The notes: a model not told the origin generated them from the sequence alone. Positions 25,452-34,310 are shown, counted from the first letter of the stretch. The stretch: DNA of 64,000 nucleotides from Acetobacter ghanensis (GCF_001499675.1 NZ_LN609303.1:62001-126000); one strand, 5' to 3'. Numbers and translations are program-made.

Positions 25452-25548
25452 ATCGGGCTAGTTACCTATGCCACGTGACATAGGTAACTAGCCCGATACT
25501 ATGTCACGTGACATAGACCTCGATATCTGAGCTATGTCACGTGACATA
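25452..25548. repeat. parS-type centromere: three palindromes at 33-bp spacing
   Basis: The 16-bp palindrome TATGTCACGTGACATA occurs at 25500-25515 and 25533-25548, and with one change (TATGCCACGTGACATA) at 25467-25482. Centres are exactly 33 bp apart. The first copy is the core of a longer near-perfect palindrome with 23-bp arms (25452-25497). The array follows directly downstream of parB, the usual place for a centromere, so it is probably the ParB-binding parS. Confidence 0.8.
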
Positions 25549-25562
25549 AATAGATGGGAAAA

Positions 25563-26428
25563 CTACTTCCCCACCTTTGCTAGAATATCATTAATCGCGT
25601 CCATGCTCTGATGGAGTAGTTTAATTTCTTCGTCAGTCAGGGGGCGCGACCTTTCCTTTAGAATGTTGATATTCTTTATAAATTTCTGAGCTGTATTAAC
25701 GTAGCTTTTCGAAAATTTATCCTCATCGCTCACTTGATTGCGTGTCTTTTTTTCTGTCCTTGCCGCATGCGCGCCGAGAACAGTTAGGCCACCCTCAAGT
25801 GCTTTAGCCATCATCTCATCCCGAACCAGAGGTTGGGTTTCACGAGAAATCGCGACCAACGTGTTGAGTGGTATTTTTTTTCAGCAGCCTTCGCTAGGAA
25901 ATCGTGTGGAAGATCAAGTATATGAATGAGCTTATTTACCCGAGACTGGGGAATGCATAGTTGTCGCCCCGCTTCACTTTGTGACCATCCATTGTGGGAA
26001 ATTAGCTTTTGAACGCCTCGCGCCTCCTCTACCGGAGACAGATCTTCACGCAACAGATTTTCCACTAAATTGGCGCTAACATAGTCTCCATCATATTCTA
26101 TTGCTGGAATATACTCCCAGCCGAGCGTCGAAACTGCACGCCAGCGTCGCTCGCCTGCCACAATTATCCAACCATTCGGCCGGCTATCATCCTGACGAAC
26201 AAGTATTGGTTGAAGCAGGCCGCGTGAGTCTATCGATCGAGCAAGTTCGACAATTTCGTCGTCGTCAAATATCTTTCGCGACTGCTGCGGATCTGGCTGG
26301 ATATCCGCTACTGTAGCTTCAAAAGTATGTTTAAACTGACTGTCGCGCAGGAACGGTGTTGCTAAAGTTTTTGTCGCCGCAGCCTGCCTGTCAAGAAAAG
26401 GCGACGATCTGGGTTTAAATTTAGCCAT
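25563..26428 (-). CDS. parB: ParB partition protein, frameshifted at an A8 tract
   Basis: The first frame starts at ATG 26428 and has the ParB nuclease/CTPase-like domain (IVAGERRWRAVSTLG, ENLLREDLSPVEEARG) and the helix-turn-helix GWSQSEAGRQLCIPQSRVNK. It diverges after AAEKK at a run of eight A (T8 on the plus strand, about 25873-25880) and stops at 25811. The next frame continues the protein perfectly (IPLNTLVAISRETQPLVRDE) to 25563. One extra A would restore about 288 residues. Either a mutation, a sequencing error, or slippage at A-AAA-AAA makes the full protein. Confidence 0.85.
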
Positions 26429-27458
26429 TACCTTCTCCTACGTTACCAAGCTGTTCGATAATTTGTGCCGCAATAATGGGCTGTCTCTTTGTGGAAATGG
26501 CTTCAGCTAGGCGAATATAAGGCTGCACAGCTGGGTTACGGGGGGCAACTTCTGCCGGTATTTTTGATTCCCACGCGGCATTACTGTATGCGGTACTGTT
26601 TGGAACAGGCTCAAGGATTTCAGCTCTCCCAGCTAGAGCCGAAATCAAATGATTTACGATACCAACATCGACATACTGGGTAGCTGAAAATTGTGTTGGA
26701 ATCACACCGCCGACGCGCAGTCTTGGGTTCGAACGGCGATTAACTTTGGCAATCGTATCCAAGATTAGATTTACGCCCATTACATCGTAAGGCTCGGTTC
26801 TTACTGGGATGTAGACTAGGTGGGCTGCAGTAAGAGCCATCCACGTTAGAAAGCCAAGATGAGGAGGACTGTCAATTATGATATAGTCATAATCCGCCTT
26901 GATTTTCGCAATCGCCTCACGGAGCAGGCCTTCGGTACCAGGCTCACGACGGACATCCACTTCAGCTAGATCAATATGGCTACATATTAAGGAAAATGGT
27001 AGCGACCGCTCATCTGTTAATTCGTAATCTTTTGGTAGGATTATGTTGGTTACTGGCTCGTCCTTAAGGAGAGCTGCGTCTAAAGTTTTCTTGTTTCGAT
27101 ACAAGGATACAATATCTGATCCGACTAGAGCTGATGTTGCGCTCGCTTGGGGATCTGCATCAATTAGAAGAACACGAAAATTCAAACGTGTGAGTGCAAA
27201 AGCAATATTTAAAGCGCTGGTAGTTTTGCCGACACCACCTTTTTGGTTAGCAAACGAGATTACTGTAGTTTCGCGAGGAGCTCTGTTTACTAGTGCCTCC
27301 AGTTCGTTTGCTACGTCAGCCGGGATAGGTTGTTTTCCATTTTCCCACCGGGAAATGGTATGCCTGTCATAATTCCGGTTTAAGCGTTCGTTTAGGAGAT
27401 CTTTTAGCTGTGATTGAGAGAGGGACAGCCGATCTCTATATTCTTTGAATACGTGCAT
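26421..27458 (-). CDS. parA: ParA partition ATPase with N-terminal HTH
   Basis: A 345-residue protein. Residues 1-50 form an Xre-like helix-turn-helix (RLSLSQSQLKDLLNERLNRN, HTISRWENGKQP), followed by the ParA ATPase: deviant Walker A QKGGVGKTTSALNIA, then VLLIDADPQASAT and DYIIIDSPPHLGFLT. The HTH-plus-ATPase layout is that of type Ia ParA, which also represses its operon. It overlaps parB by eight bases. With the parS array it forms a complete partition locus, provided parB is expressed. Confidence 0.93.
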   Translation of the reverse strand: MHVFKEYRDRLSLSQSQLKDLLNERLNRNYDRHTISRWENGKQPIPADVANELEALVNRAPRETTVISFANQKGGVGKTTSALNIAFALTRLNFRVLLIDADPQASATSALVGSDIVSLYRNKKTLDAALLKDEPVTNIILPKDYELTDERSLPFSLICSHIDLAEVDVRREPGTEGLLREAIAKIKADYDYIIIDSPPHLGFLTWMALTAAHLVYIPVRTEPYDVMGVNLILDTIAKVNRRSNPRLRVGGVIPTQFSATQYVDVGIVNHLISALAGRAEILEPVPNSTAYSNAAWESKIPAEVAPRNPAVQPYIRLAEAISTKRQPIIAAQIIEQLGNVGEGNG

Positions 27459-27474
27459 GATGATGCTCCAACCC

Positions 27475-27563
27475 GTGAGTCTGGTCCAAAGCTATACACC
27501 AAGCAATCAACAGTCAACACTCAACATCAACACTCAACAGGGAAAATTCTGGACTTTACTCAC
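27475..27563. repeat. iteron-like repeats between parA and repA
   Basis: Two degenerate copies of the repA iteron GTGAGGAAAGTCCAA lie here: GTGAGTCTGGTCCAA at 27475-27489 (plus) and GTGAGTAAAGTCCA on the minus strand at 27550-27563. They lie before parA and may let the initiator influence parAB transcription or handcuffing. Confidence 0.5.
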
Positions 27564-27568
27564 GCCAC

Positions 27569-28519
27569 TCAATCCCGTGTGGAAAGTCGCGGCGTTGCTG
27601 AAACCGGATAGAGCCGTGGTTGAACTGGGGAAGGTGACGGATGGAGAGTGATGCCTGTTTTTTCGTCAATTCGAACGATTGCTTCTGGATACACCGATAA
27701 TGCCAAATTTAACGACGGCATAATGTCACGCCTAAAGAATCTCAGTTCTTTGTATTCTGGTCCGAATTGGCTTTTTAGAGCTGCCCAGGATATGTGTAAT
27801 GGCTGCGTAAGAATATGCAGTCTATATGCTAGCCAGATATACAAGTCTATTGCTAGTGACCGTGTAGAAATTTGTTTAATAGCAATTTCCCGCAGTGGTA
27901 ACGGATGATCAATCAGAGATTGATAAAAAGATTCGTCAAGCCGCACAACGTCAAGCCACAGAGACTTCTGATTTGTTTTTGAGTCGTCGATAGGAAATAT
28001 GGCGTCTCGAACAAAAGCGCCGTTACTTACAAACTGTGCCCCGCCTTCTGTTCGAAAAAACGTAAGTCTGCACCGGCTAATACGTCTACTTTGTTCACGG
28101 ACCAGTTGATATGTTTTCCCACCTACAGATAAATTCATTGCAGCGAGCCAGGCATTCATTGAAGCGCCTAACTCTATTTCTCTACTTTTGTGTTTAACTG
28201 CCTGTGTCTGTAGATAGAGCAGTATTAGGCGCGCAACCGATCCATATGGTACTCCAATGGGAGTTTTATTAGAATCTAGACCGCTTTCTACGAGCAATTT
28301 AACGGGGCCGCCGTCTTTTTCCCAGACGGGGGACGCAGTTTTTTTATGCGGCAAAGCTGCCATCGCAAAACCTGCATGCGCGATTCCGATGTCTTGTGTC
28401 TCGTCGGTCAGGATCGCGTGTGCTGCGTCCACACAGTTCCTATCATTCTTACTTGAAGCAAGAATGCGCCGCGTTTCTTCCACGCCATACTGTAGGAGCA
28501 TCTGATGGATTTCAGCCAT
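27569..28519 (-). CDS. repA: RepA-type replication initiator (PF04796-like)
   Basis: About 316 residues from ATG 28519 (MAEIHQMLLQYGVEE); the frame continues to a GTG at 28624 but that part is built from iterons, so the longer start is doubtful. Recognisable blocks are GVPYGSVARLILLYLQTQAV, REIELGASMNAWLAAMNL and SLAIDLYIWLAYRLH, as in plasmid-encoded RepA proteins of Alphaproteobacteria. It probably binds the iterons at 28556-28819. Together with parAB it forms one replication and partition module. Confidence 0.8.
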   Translation of the reverse strand: MAEIHQMLLQYGVEETRRILASSKNDRNCVDAAHAILTDETQDIGIAHAGFAMAALPHKKTASPVWEKDGGPVKLLVESGLDSNKTPIGVPYGSVARLILLYLQTQAVKHKSREIELGASMNAWLAAMNLSVGGKTYQLVREQSRRISRCRLTFFRTEGGAQFVSNGAFVRDAIFPIDDSKTNQKSLWLDVVRLDESFYQSLIDHPLPLREIAIKQISTRSLAIDLYIWLAYRLHILTQPLHISWAALKSQFGPEYKELRFFRRDIMPSLNLALSVYPEAIVRIDEKTGITLHPSPSPVQPRLYPVSATPRLSTRD

Positions 28520-28555
28520 GGCTAATGGTGAGCCAGCATGTAGTCTGGCGTCAAC

Positions 28556-28819
28556 TTGGACTTTTCTCACGGTGGTTTGTGTGATGGTTGGACTTTCCTC
28601 ACGTCTGCGTTGGACTTTCCTCACACAACTATTTGTTTTTTATTTTGTTTTTATCTATTTGCTTAGTGAGAAGAGTCCTGTGGATAACGCCGATTCTCGT
28701 GAGAGTGGTCCAGAATTCGCCGTTAGAAGAGTCCAGTAGATAATTTTTCCTTTGGTGTGTCGATTTGCGGGAACCTGTGAATAAAAAATATGGGCTGACA
28801 GCCCGTGAGGAAAGTCCAA
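28556..28819. other. candidate origin of replication (oriV): iterons, DnaA boxes, AT-rich tract
   Basis: The 15-mer GTGAGGAAAGTCCAA occurs exactly at 28588-28602 and 28610-28624 (minus strand) and 28805-28819 (plus), with one change at 28556-28570 (minus) and a looser copy at 28699-28712. DnaA boxes match TTWTNCACA at 28679-28687 (TGTGGATAA) and 28776-28784 (TGTGAATAA). Between them lies an AT-rich tract (28626-28665). This is a typical iteron origin. Confidence 0.78.
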
Positions 28820-28876
28820 TCAACCCGAATCGGCCACATGACATCGACGCTGGCATTCGCTTGTTACTCGGTGCCG

Positions 28877-30340
28877 TTAGTTTGACAGTGAGGTTAGAGG
28901 TGGTGTGCCCCGATGTAGTGCATGCCCATCAAACGGATCGCCCAATTCAAGGTAGTCCCCCAGAGCAGCGTATGTCGCATGTCGGGCCAGGCGCTTGAGT
29001 TTAACGGGGTGCGCACCAGCATCCATTCCTGTCGTCAACGCTCCCCGTTTCAGGCTATGCCCGCCGAAGGCCTTTCCATCCAGCCCGGCAGCGCTGGCAC
29101 GTGCCTGGATGATCCGGGCGATAGAGCGATCTGCCAGAGGCTGCAGCCCGACTGCGCGAATGTCGCCTTCAACGGCTGCCGTGCCCTCTTTGCGGATGCG
29201 GCGGAAAACAGCTCCGTCCTGTATGCCTGACACGACCAACCAGGCCTCGTATGCCTTTACCGGGCAATACTGATCTTTGGTGTAGGGGAGGGCGATTTCA
29301 ACGCCTTTACCCTGTCTATCTCCCTTGGACTGGGGAAGGGTGACAAGCAGGCCCTTACTGACCAAAGCCACGTGGCGGATCTCGATGCTGGCCAGCTCCG
29401 AACGCCGGAAAGCGCCATAAAACCCCATGAGGAGTAAAGCCCGGTCCCGTATCCCGGATAACTTGCTCAGGTCTATCGCATTGATGATTGTTGCCAGCAC
29501 GTCCAGCGTTGCGGCGGCTTTGCGGCGCGGTGTAAAGCCATCCCTTGCGGCGGCGCGCCTGATGCCAGTCATGGTTTCGCCAATAGCGGCATCTGCCGTG
29601 GGCACGCTGCAACCTGCCAGACGGTGAAGATAGGTAATAGCGGCCCGTCGCAACTCCAATGTTGAGGGCGCAAGACCCCTACCTCTTTCGTCTGCCAGGA
29701 ATGCGGCAATGTCGGCCGAACGCGCAGGGAGGCAGGGAAGGGCATGACGATCCGCCCAGGAACACCATGCCCGGACACCAGCGCGATAGGCTTTGCGTGT
29801 ATTATCTGCCTTGGCCTGCAAAGCGTAAGCTGAGGCACTATCACGCGCGGTTTCAAGAGAGCCATCGCGTTGCGGGACGGCCCTTCCAAGAGAGGCGTCA
29901 AACCATCGGATAATGACGCCGGGCGTCTGACCCGCAGGAGAGGGCAGGGGAGGGGACGCGTCAGACTGTACGATAGTGTCCCTGTGTGCTTGCCTGTAAC
30001 GCGCCAGAAAATACGGAACTGAACTGAGATGCAGCACGATAGCCAGTGAGGGATCATCTGGAGCCACACCGATCCGCTCTGCGGCCAGTGCACGGGCACG
30101 GGCAGCGAACGGCACGTCATGAGCAATTACCAGATCGTCGGTCTTATTTCCTGAGAGGGAGATACCAGACAAGCGCAGTTCCAGTCCTGGGGAGAGGCGG
30201 GCAGCAGCAAGAATTTCCGGCAGTGTGTCGGCTGCTGAACCTGCCTCGTCCAGACGGTGTCGGGTAGTCCGGTCACACCGCTCGAACAGAGTAGCTAAAA
30301 CCCGATCTTTTCGGCCGTGGACAACAACTTCAACCTGCAT
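28877..30340 (-). CDS. tyrosine recombinase/integrase
   Basis: A 487-residue recombinase. The N-terminal 170 residues are an unrecognised extension, then a SAM-like core-binding domain (TRKAYRAGVRAWCSWADRHA) and the catalytic domain: Arg in MGFYGAFRRSELASIE, the His box GGHSLKRGALT, ARHATYAALGDY and the Tyr in DYLELGDPF. The HxxR box reads HSLK, with Lys in place of the second Arg. It may be a plasmid dimer resolvase or an integrase. It ends about 60 bases from the origin region. Confidence 0.85.
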   Translation of the reverse strand: MQVEVVVHGRKDRVLATLFERCDRTTRHRLDEAGSAADTLPEILAAARLSPGLELRLSGISLSGNKTDDLVIAHDVPFAARARALAAERIGVAPDDPSLAIVLHLSSVPYFLARYRQAHRDTIVQSDASPPLPSPAGQTPGVIIRWFDASLGRAVPQRDGSLETARDSASAYALQAKADNTRKAYRAGVRAWCSWADRHALPCLPARSADIAAFLADERGRGLAPSTLELRRAAITYLHRLAGCSVPTADAAIGETMTGIRRAAARDGFTPRRKAAATLDVLATIINAIDLSKLSGIRDRALLLMGFYGAFRRSELASIEIRHVALVSKGLLVTLPQSKGDRQGKGVEIALPYTKDQYCPVKAYEAWLVVSGIQDGAVFRRIRKEGTAAVEGDIRAVGLQPLADRSIARIIQARASAAGLDGKAFGGHSLKRGALTTGMDAGAHPVKLKRLARHATYAALGDYLELGDPFDGHALHRGTPPLTSLSN

Positions 30341-30358
30341 AAACGGCGCCTCGTGCTT

Positions 30359-30395
30359 GCTACTATCCTGAGTATCTTACACCCAGTGTAGTAGC
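30359..30395. repeat. inverted repeat upstream of the recombinase gene
   Basis: GCTACTA (30359-30365) and TAGTAGC (30389-30395) are perfect inverted arms around 23 bases, 19 bases upstream of the recombinase start. This is the size of a simple recombination core or an operator. Confidence 0.35.
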
Positions 30396-30492
30396 TCACG
30401 GTGCTGAGTGAGAAAGGTATTTTTCATCTCATACCGTATTTCTTGAAGACCGGCATGGGGGGGGGACGGAAGGTCGGCTATGTGTAGGGCAA

Positions 30493-30743
30493 TTGCTAAA
30501 ACCGGACATTCACATGGACGATCCTCACGAATGCTTTCGCGCCACTCCGGTCGTTCTATGCCGCCCCGGTGAACCTCTGGTGATGGCAGAAGCTGACGAG
30601 CGCCTACTTGCCAAGTCTAAGGTTGCCGCTCATACTTATCTTATGGGTCATATTCTAGCGCCGTCCTTTGCCTTCTGCGCGGCGCTCAGCGAGGCTGATT
30701 TGTTGGCGCATCTGCCCGCCAATAGCCCCTTGCACGACGGTTT
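30493..30743 (+). CDS. 5' part of an unidentified gene cut by ISL3
   Basis: The frame starts MLKPDIHMDDPHECFRATPV and runs open until the ISL3 end at 30744, after which it stops within the insertion. About 84 residues of original sequence remain. Composition is protein-like, but no family is recognised. Confidence 0.4.
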
Positions 30744-32486
30744 GGGTTCTTCCGCACTTTTCGTGATGGGTATCTTGTACTGAGGTTCCGGAACTGGGAA
30801 ATCCAGAAAGTCGTTCACTTTCATGGATATTCCCCAGTGTCACGCCTTCGGTCTCTTGATCTTCCCCGTTCCCTCGTCGTTCGTCGTGTTGTTGCACTGG
30901 ATAACAGAGTGGAGATCGAAGTCGGTCTGCGAAAACGGAGTGCAGTGTGTCCGGACTGTCAGTGCCCGACACAACGCATTCACAGTTTCTATCAGAGAAA
31001 ACTCGCGGATCTTCCATGGCAGGGCCGTCCAGCCACGCTGATCGTTTCTGTGCCGCGCTTTTTCTGCCAGACGATGCTTTGTCCACGTCGGACGTTTGTC
31101 ATGCCCCTTGAGGGGATAACCGTGCGTCATGGCAGACAGACCACACGTCTTGCCGATCTTCATTATTATATCGCCCACACCCTGGGCGGTTCCGCTGGAG
31201 CACGAATGACCGTGCGCCTGTGTTGCCCCATCAGCGCGGATACTCTTGTCCGCCGTCTTCTCTCACGTGTGCAGAACACCACAAAAGGCACGGCCCTTAC
31301 ACGTGTGGTGGGGGTGGATGACTGGGCATGGCGGCGGGGACATCACTATGGAACGATTGTGGTCGATCTTGAGAAAAACGATGTCATTGACCTCCTGCCA
31401 GATCGGCGGGCTGAGACCCTGACCCAATGGCTGCAGGTCCACCCCGGTATTGAAATCATTGCCAGAGACCGTGCCGGTACTTATGCAGACGGATGCCGCA
31501 GAGGCGCACCATCCGCTCTTCAGGTGACAGACCGCTGGCATCTGCTGAAGAACCTGTCAGACGCTTTTGTCAGCATTCTGGACCGTTTTACGACGACTGT
31601 CAGGACCCTGACACGACAGATGAACGTATCAACGGTCGTAAGCAAAATATCTGAAACAATCAGAGCGCATCCAGAAGAGGCGCAGGCGGTCGTCAGGTCA
31701 GCCTCTGGGGAACGGCGTGACATTCTTTTCAAGGAAGCTCTTGCCCTGAAAGCAGCGGGACACAGCATTCAGGCTATCGCCACAACGATCGGGGTAGAGA
31801 GAAAAACCGTGCGGCGCTGGTTTCAGCGGGGCCATGCACCACCATGGAAAAGAACGGTTCCGTCACGCAGCATACTCGTGCCTTACACAGCCTACCTGGA
31901 AAAGAGATGGTCCGAAGGATGTCGCAATAGTCGTCAGCTATGGCGGGAACTCCTGGAGCAGGGCTTTGCAGGACAATATGGCACCGTCTGGAAATGGGTG
32001 GCGACGCGACAGGGATGTTCCGCGAAACCCGTTCCTTCCGCGCATGTCGTTGCACCTCGGGGACGCAGACTTGCGCGGCTTCTCCTCGCAGAGGATCCGT
32101 TATCTGCCGGACAGGAGGGACTGCTGGTTCCTGCCCTTCTGGAAGCTGAACCGCACCTTGCCGTCACACTCTGCTGGCTCAGGAAAATGCAGACCCTGCT
32201 CTGTAAAAGGGGTGACACCTGCACGGGAGGCGATCTGAAGGCTCTGCTGGAAGAAGGAAAGACGACGCTGCTGTCACGTCTGATTCCCGCGCTTGAACGG
32301 GATGCGGCTGCCATTGAAGCGTCTCTTGTCACACCTTGGACAACCAGCCCGGTTGAAGGACAGATCAGCCGACTGAAAATGATCAAGCGAACCATGTTCG
32401 GAAGAGCAGGCTTCGAACTCCTCAGGGCGCGTGTCCTTCAGCCCGCATAATCAAAAAACATCATCACGAAAAGTGCGGAGGAACCC
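30744..32486 (+). mobile_element. ISL3-family element, copy 1
   Basis: A 1743-bp element with matching inverted ends (GGGTTCTTCCGCACTTTTCG at the left). Its transposase is identical to that of copy 2 (44398-46139), which is inverted relative to this one. The flanking 8-mers do not match, so no target duplication remains and the flanks have probably recombined. The right end abuts the IS110 element. Confidence 0.88.
30837..32450 (+). CDS. ISL3-family transposase
   Basis: A 537-residue transposase from GTG 30837. It has an N-terminal zinc-ribbon-like region (CPDCQCPTQRIHSFYQR), a helix-turn-helix, and the ISL3 DDE core starting VVGVDDWAWRRGHHYGTIVV, with IARDRAGTYADG and VTDRWHLLKNLSD. The C-terminal end has TSPVEGQISRLKMIKRTMFG containing the likely catalytic Glu. 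Full length for the family. Confidence 0.92.
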   Translation: MSRLRSLDLPRSLVVRRVVALDNRVEIEVGLRKRSAVCPDCQCPTQRIHSFYQRKLADLPWQGRPATLIVSVPRFFCQTMLCPRRTFVMPLEGITVRHGRQTTRLADLHYYIAHTLGGSAGARMTVRLCCPISADTLVRRLLSRVQNTTKGTALTRVVGVDDWAWRRGHHYGTIVVDLEKNDVIDLLPDRRAETLTQWLQVHPGIEIIARDRAGTYADGCRRGAPSALQVTDRWHLLKNLSDAFVSILDRFTTTVRTLTRQMNVSTVVSKISETIRAHPEEAQAVVRSASGERRDILFKEALALKAAGHSIQAIATTIGVERKTVRRWFQRGHAPPWKRTVPSRSILVPYTAYLEKRWSEGCRNSRQLWRELLEQGFAGQYGTVWKWVATRQGCSAKPVPSAHVVAPRGRRLARLLLAEDPLSAGQEGLLVPALLEAEPHLAVTLCWLRKMQTLLCKRGDTCTGGDLKALLEEGKTTLLSRLIPALERDAAAIEASLVTPWTTSPVEGQISRLKMIKRTMFGRAGFELLRARVLQPA

Positions 32487-32762
32487 ATATGTGGACGGCT
32501 CTGTCTTGCAAGGGGGAAAATAGCGGTGTGACCGTGTCGTTTGCACCCATATGTCCGGCCTGTTTTTGCAGTGTTCAGACTGCTGGCCAAGATGGTTTCT
32601 GCGATGGAAGTTCCATTCAGTTCTGCGGTTTTTGAAAACCACGGGCTCTTGCGGAGTGTCTTCCATTCAGATCGAACGATCTCCCCATCTCCTCTTTGCA
32701 GGACTGCGGTATCGGCTCACACGATCACGTTCTTTTTCCGTGCATCGTGTTGGCCAATCTCG
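32487..32762. ncRNA. candidate bridge RNA region of the IS1111-type element
   Basis: A 276-base non-coding stretch at the transposase 3' side, identical at 46140-46415. Small inverted repeats are visible, for example around CGGTTTTTGAAAACCAC and GATCGAACGATC. IS1111 elements place the targeting bridge RNA at this end. It contains GGGCTCTTGCGG, resembling the ISL3 terminus GGGTTCTTCCGC beside which both copies sit. The RNA itself is inferred. Confidence 0.3.
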
Positions 32763-33815
32763 TCAGCAGGCGGCTGCCGCTGCCAGCGCAACAGCATCCA
32801 TCGGTTTGCGATATGTTTCGCCGCTGGTCATCAGCTTCCATGCAATGCGTGCCATCCTGTTGGCCAGAGCCACAGCAGCGGGTTTCGGCTTCTTTCTGCT
32901 CAGAAGACTGAGAAGCCACGGCGTGGCGAGACGGCTCTGTCCGTTCTGCCTGACATGCCGGAGCACGGTGGTCGCGCCAACCACCAGCGTGCTTCTCAGG
33001 CGGCTGTCTCCAGCCCTGGTGATCCCGCCATGCCTGACCTTGCCACCTGAGGAATGATCACGAGGAGTGAGGCCTATCCACGCCGCGAAATCCCGCCCTG
33101 AGCGGAACAGATGCGGATCCGGCGCCTTCATGAGCAGAAGAGCAGCAGCCAGAGGACCGATGCCCGGAATTCCGGACAACCTGCGGCTCACCTCCTGACT
33201 TCGATGCCATGTGGCCAGATTTTTATCGAGATCCCTGATCTGTTCCATCAGACCTTCATACTCTTCTGCCATCTGCGCAAACAGATCACGTGCTAGAGGT
33301 GGCAGCGTTTCTTCAGACGCAATCTGCTGAAGGAACGGGGCCACACGGGAGAGACCCACAGGGGCGGTCACTCCAAATTCTGCGGCATAGCCCCGAATGG
33401 AATTGGCCAGCTGGGTCCGCCTGCCAATGAGCCGCTCCCGCATGCCGACAAGCATGAGGGCTGCCTGCTGCCCAACGGTTTTGACAGGTACAAAACGCAT
33501 GGTCGGCCGGCTCATCGCCTCACAGAGGGCCTCGGCATCTGCCGCATCATTCTTGCTGCGTCTGACGTAGGGTTTGACAAGCTGTGGCGCCATCAGCCGC
33601 ACCTCGTGGCCAAGTGCACCAAGGGTTCTGGCCCAGTGATGGGACGCTCCACAGGCTTCAATGCCAATTACTGTGGGCGGAAGGTTCGCGAAAAACCGGA
33701 TCATCTGATGTCGGCTCAGTTTCCGGCTCAGAACAACCCGCTCATCGGCATCCACGCCATGAAGCTGGAACACTTTTTTCGACGTATCCATGCCAATACG
33801 GATCAACTGGGACAT
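32763..33815 (-). CDS. IS110-family (IS1111) transposase, copy 1
   Basis: A 350-residue DEDD recombinase from ATG 33815, which follows GGAGGAAACCATC; an in-frame Met five codons upstream is less likely. DEDD residues are in IRIGMDTSKKVFQ, VIGIEACGASHHW and SKNDAADAEAL. The C-terminal Transposase_20 domain has SGIPGIGPLAAALLL and the catalytic Ser region GITRAGDSRLR. Identical to 46416-47468. Confidence 0.93.
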   Translation of the reverse strand: MSQLIRIGMDTSKKVFQLHGVDADERVVLSRKLSRHQMIRFFANLPPTVIGIEACGASHHWARTLGALGHEVRLMAPQLVKPYVRRSKNDAADAEALCEAMSRPTMRFVPVKTVGQQAALMLVGMRERLIGRRTQLANSIRGYAAEFGVTAPVGLSRVAPFLQQIASEETLPPLARDLFAQMAEEYEGLMEQIRDLDKNLATWHRSQEVSRRLSGIPGIGPLAAALLLMKAPDPHLFRSGRDFAAWIGLTPRDHSSGGKVRHGGITRAGDSRLRSTLVVGATTVLRHVRQNGQSRLATPWLLSLLSRKKPKPAAVALANRMARIAWKLMTSGETYRKPMDAVALAAAAAC

Positions 33816-33886
33816 GATGGTTTCCTCCACTGGACACTCAGCTCTTCAGTATCCTCTCAGGACCGCTGCGAGCCGTCCACACCATC

Positions 33887-33907
33887 AGTTCTCAGTGAAA
33901 ATCAACA
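33887..33907. repeat. 21-bp terminal-repeat sequence, copy beside IS110 copy 1
   Basis: A 21-base sequence beginning AGTTCTCAGTGAAAATC, also present at 47540-47560 and 57144-57164 and inverted at 44377-44397. It looks like the terminus of a further IS, possibly IS21 family, now used as a flank by the ISL3/IS110 block. The family guess is not verified. Confidence 0.6.
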
Positions 33908-34294
33908 CCTGACCTCATTGCCAGAAATTCCATAGGCTATAATGGAGCAGCGCAACTTCTTCTGACGGCGGGCGACAATCCTGACCGCCTGAAATCAGAG
34001 GCCAGCTTCGCTGCCCTTTGTGGGGTCACGCCTGTTCCGGCGTCCTCTGGAAAAACAATTCGTCATCGTCTGAACCGAGGTGGTGATCGGGCGGCTAACA
34101 GCGCCCTGCATATCATCGCGATTGGACGCCTGCGAACAGATGAAAAAACACGCGCCTATGTTGCCAGACGTGTGGCAGAAGGACATTCCAAACTTGAGGT
34201 TATCCGTATCCTCAAGCGCTATATCGCCCGTGAGGTCTACGGGATCATCATACGCCGACACCGGGACATCAACGCCACACGTTTTGCTACTTGA
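33908..34294 (+). pseudogene. 3' fragment of a second IS110-family transposase
   Basis: It encodes about the last 125 residues (LTAGDNPDRLKSEASFAALC, NRGGDRAANSALHIIAIGRL, to the end RFAT) of the transposase that is complete at 53049-54128. The 5' part is missing, replaced by the IS110/IS1111 block. Orientation is opposite to the complete copy. Confidence 0.9.
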
Positions 34295-34310
34295 CAAACA
34301 GAAGGGCGTC

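Larger units (their letters stand above)
32487..33886 (-). mobile_element. IS110-family element (IS1111 type), copy 1
   Basis: The segment from the ISL3 end to about 33886 is repeated base for base at 46140-47539 in the same orientation. It contains one transposase gene and a 276-base non-coding 3' flank (32487-32762). In the IS1111 subgroup that flank is where the bridge RNA is encoded. There is no target duplication, as expected. Confidence 0.8.

Noticed and set aside
25452..25548. Possible CRISPR-like array (regularly spaced repeats)
   Set aside because: Only three palindromic 16-mers with 17-base gaps and no cas genes; position after parB fits parS instead.
30655..31086. A minus-strand frame spanning the ISL3 left end
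   Set aside because: It is antisense to the transposase start and crosses an insertion boundary.
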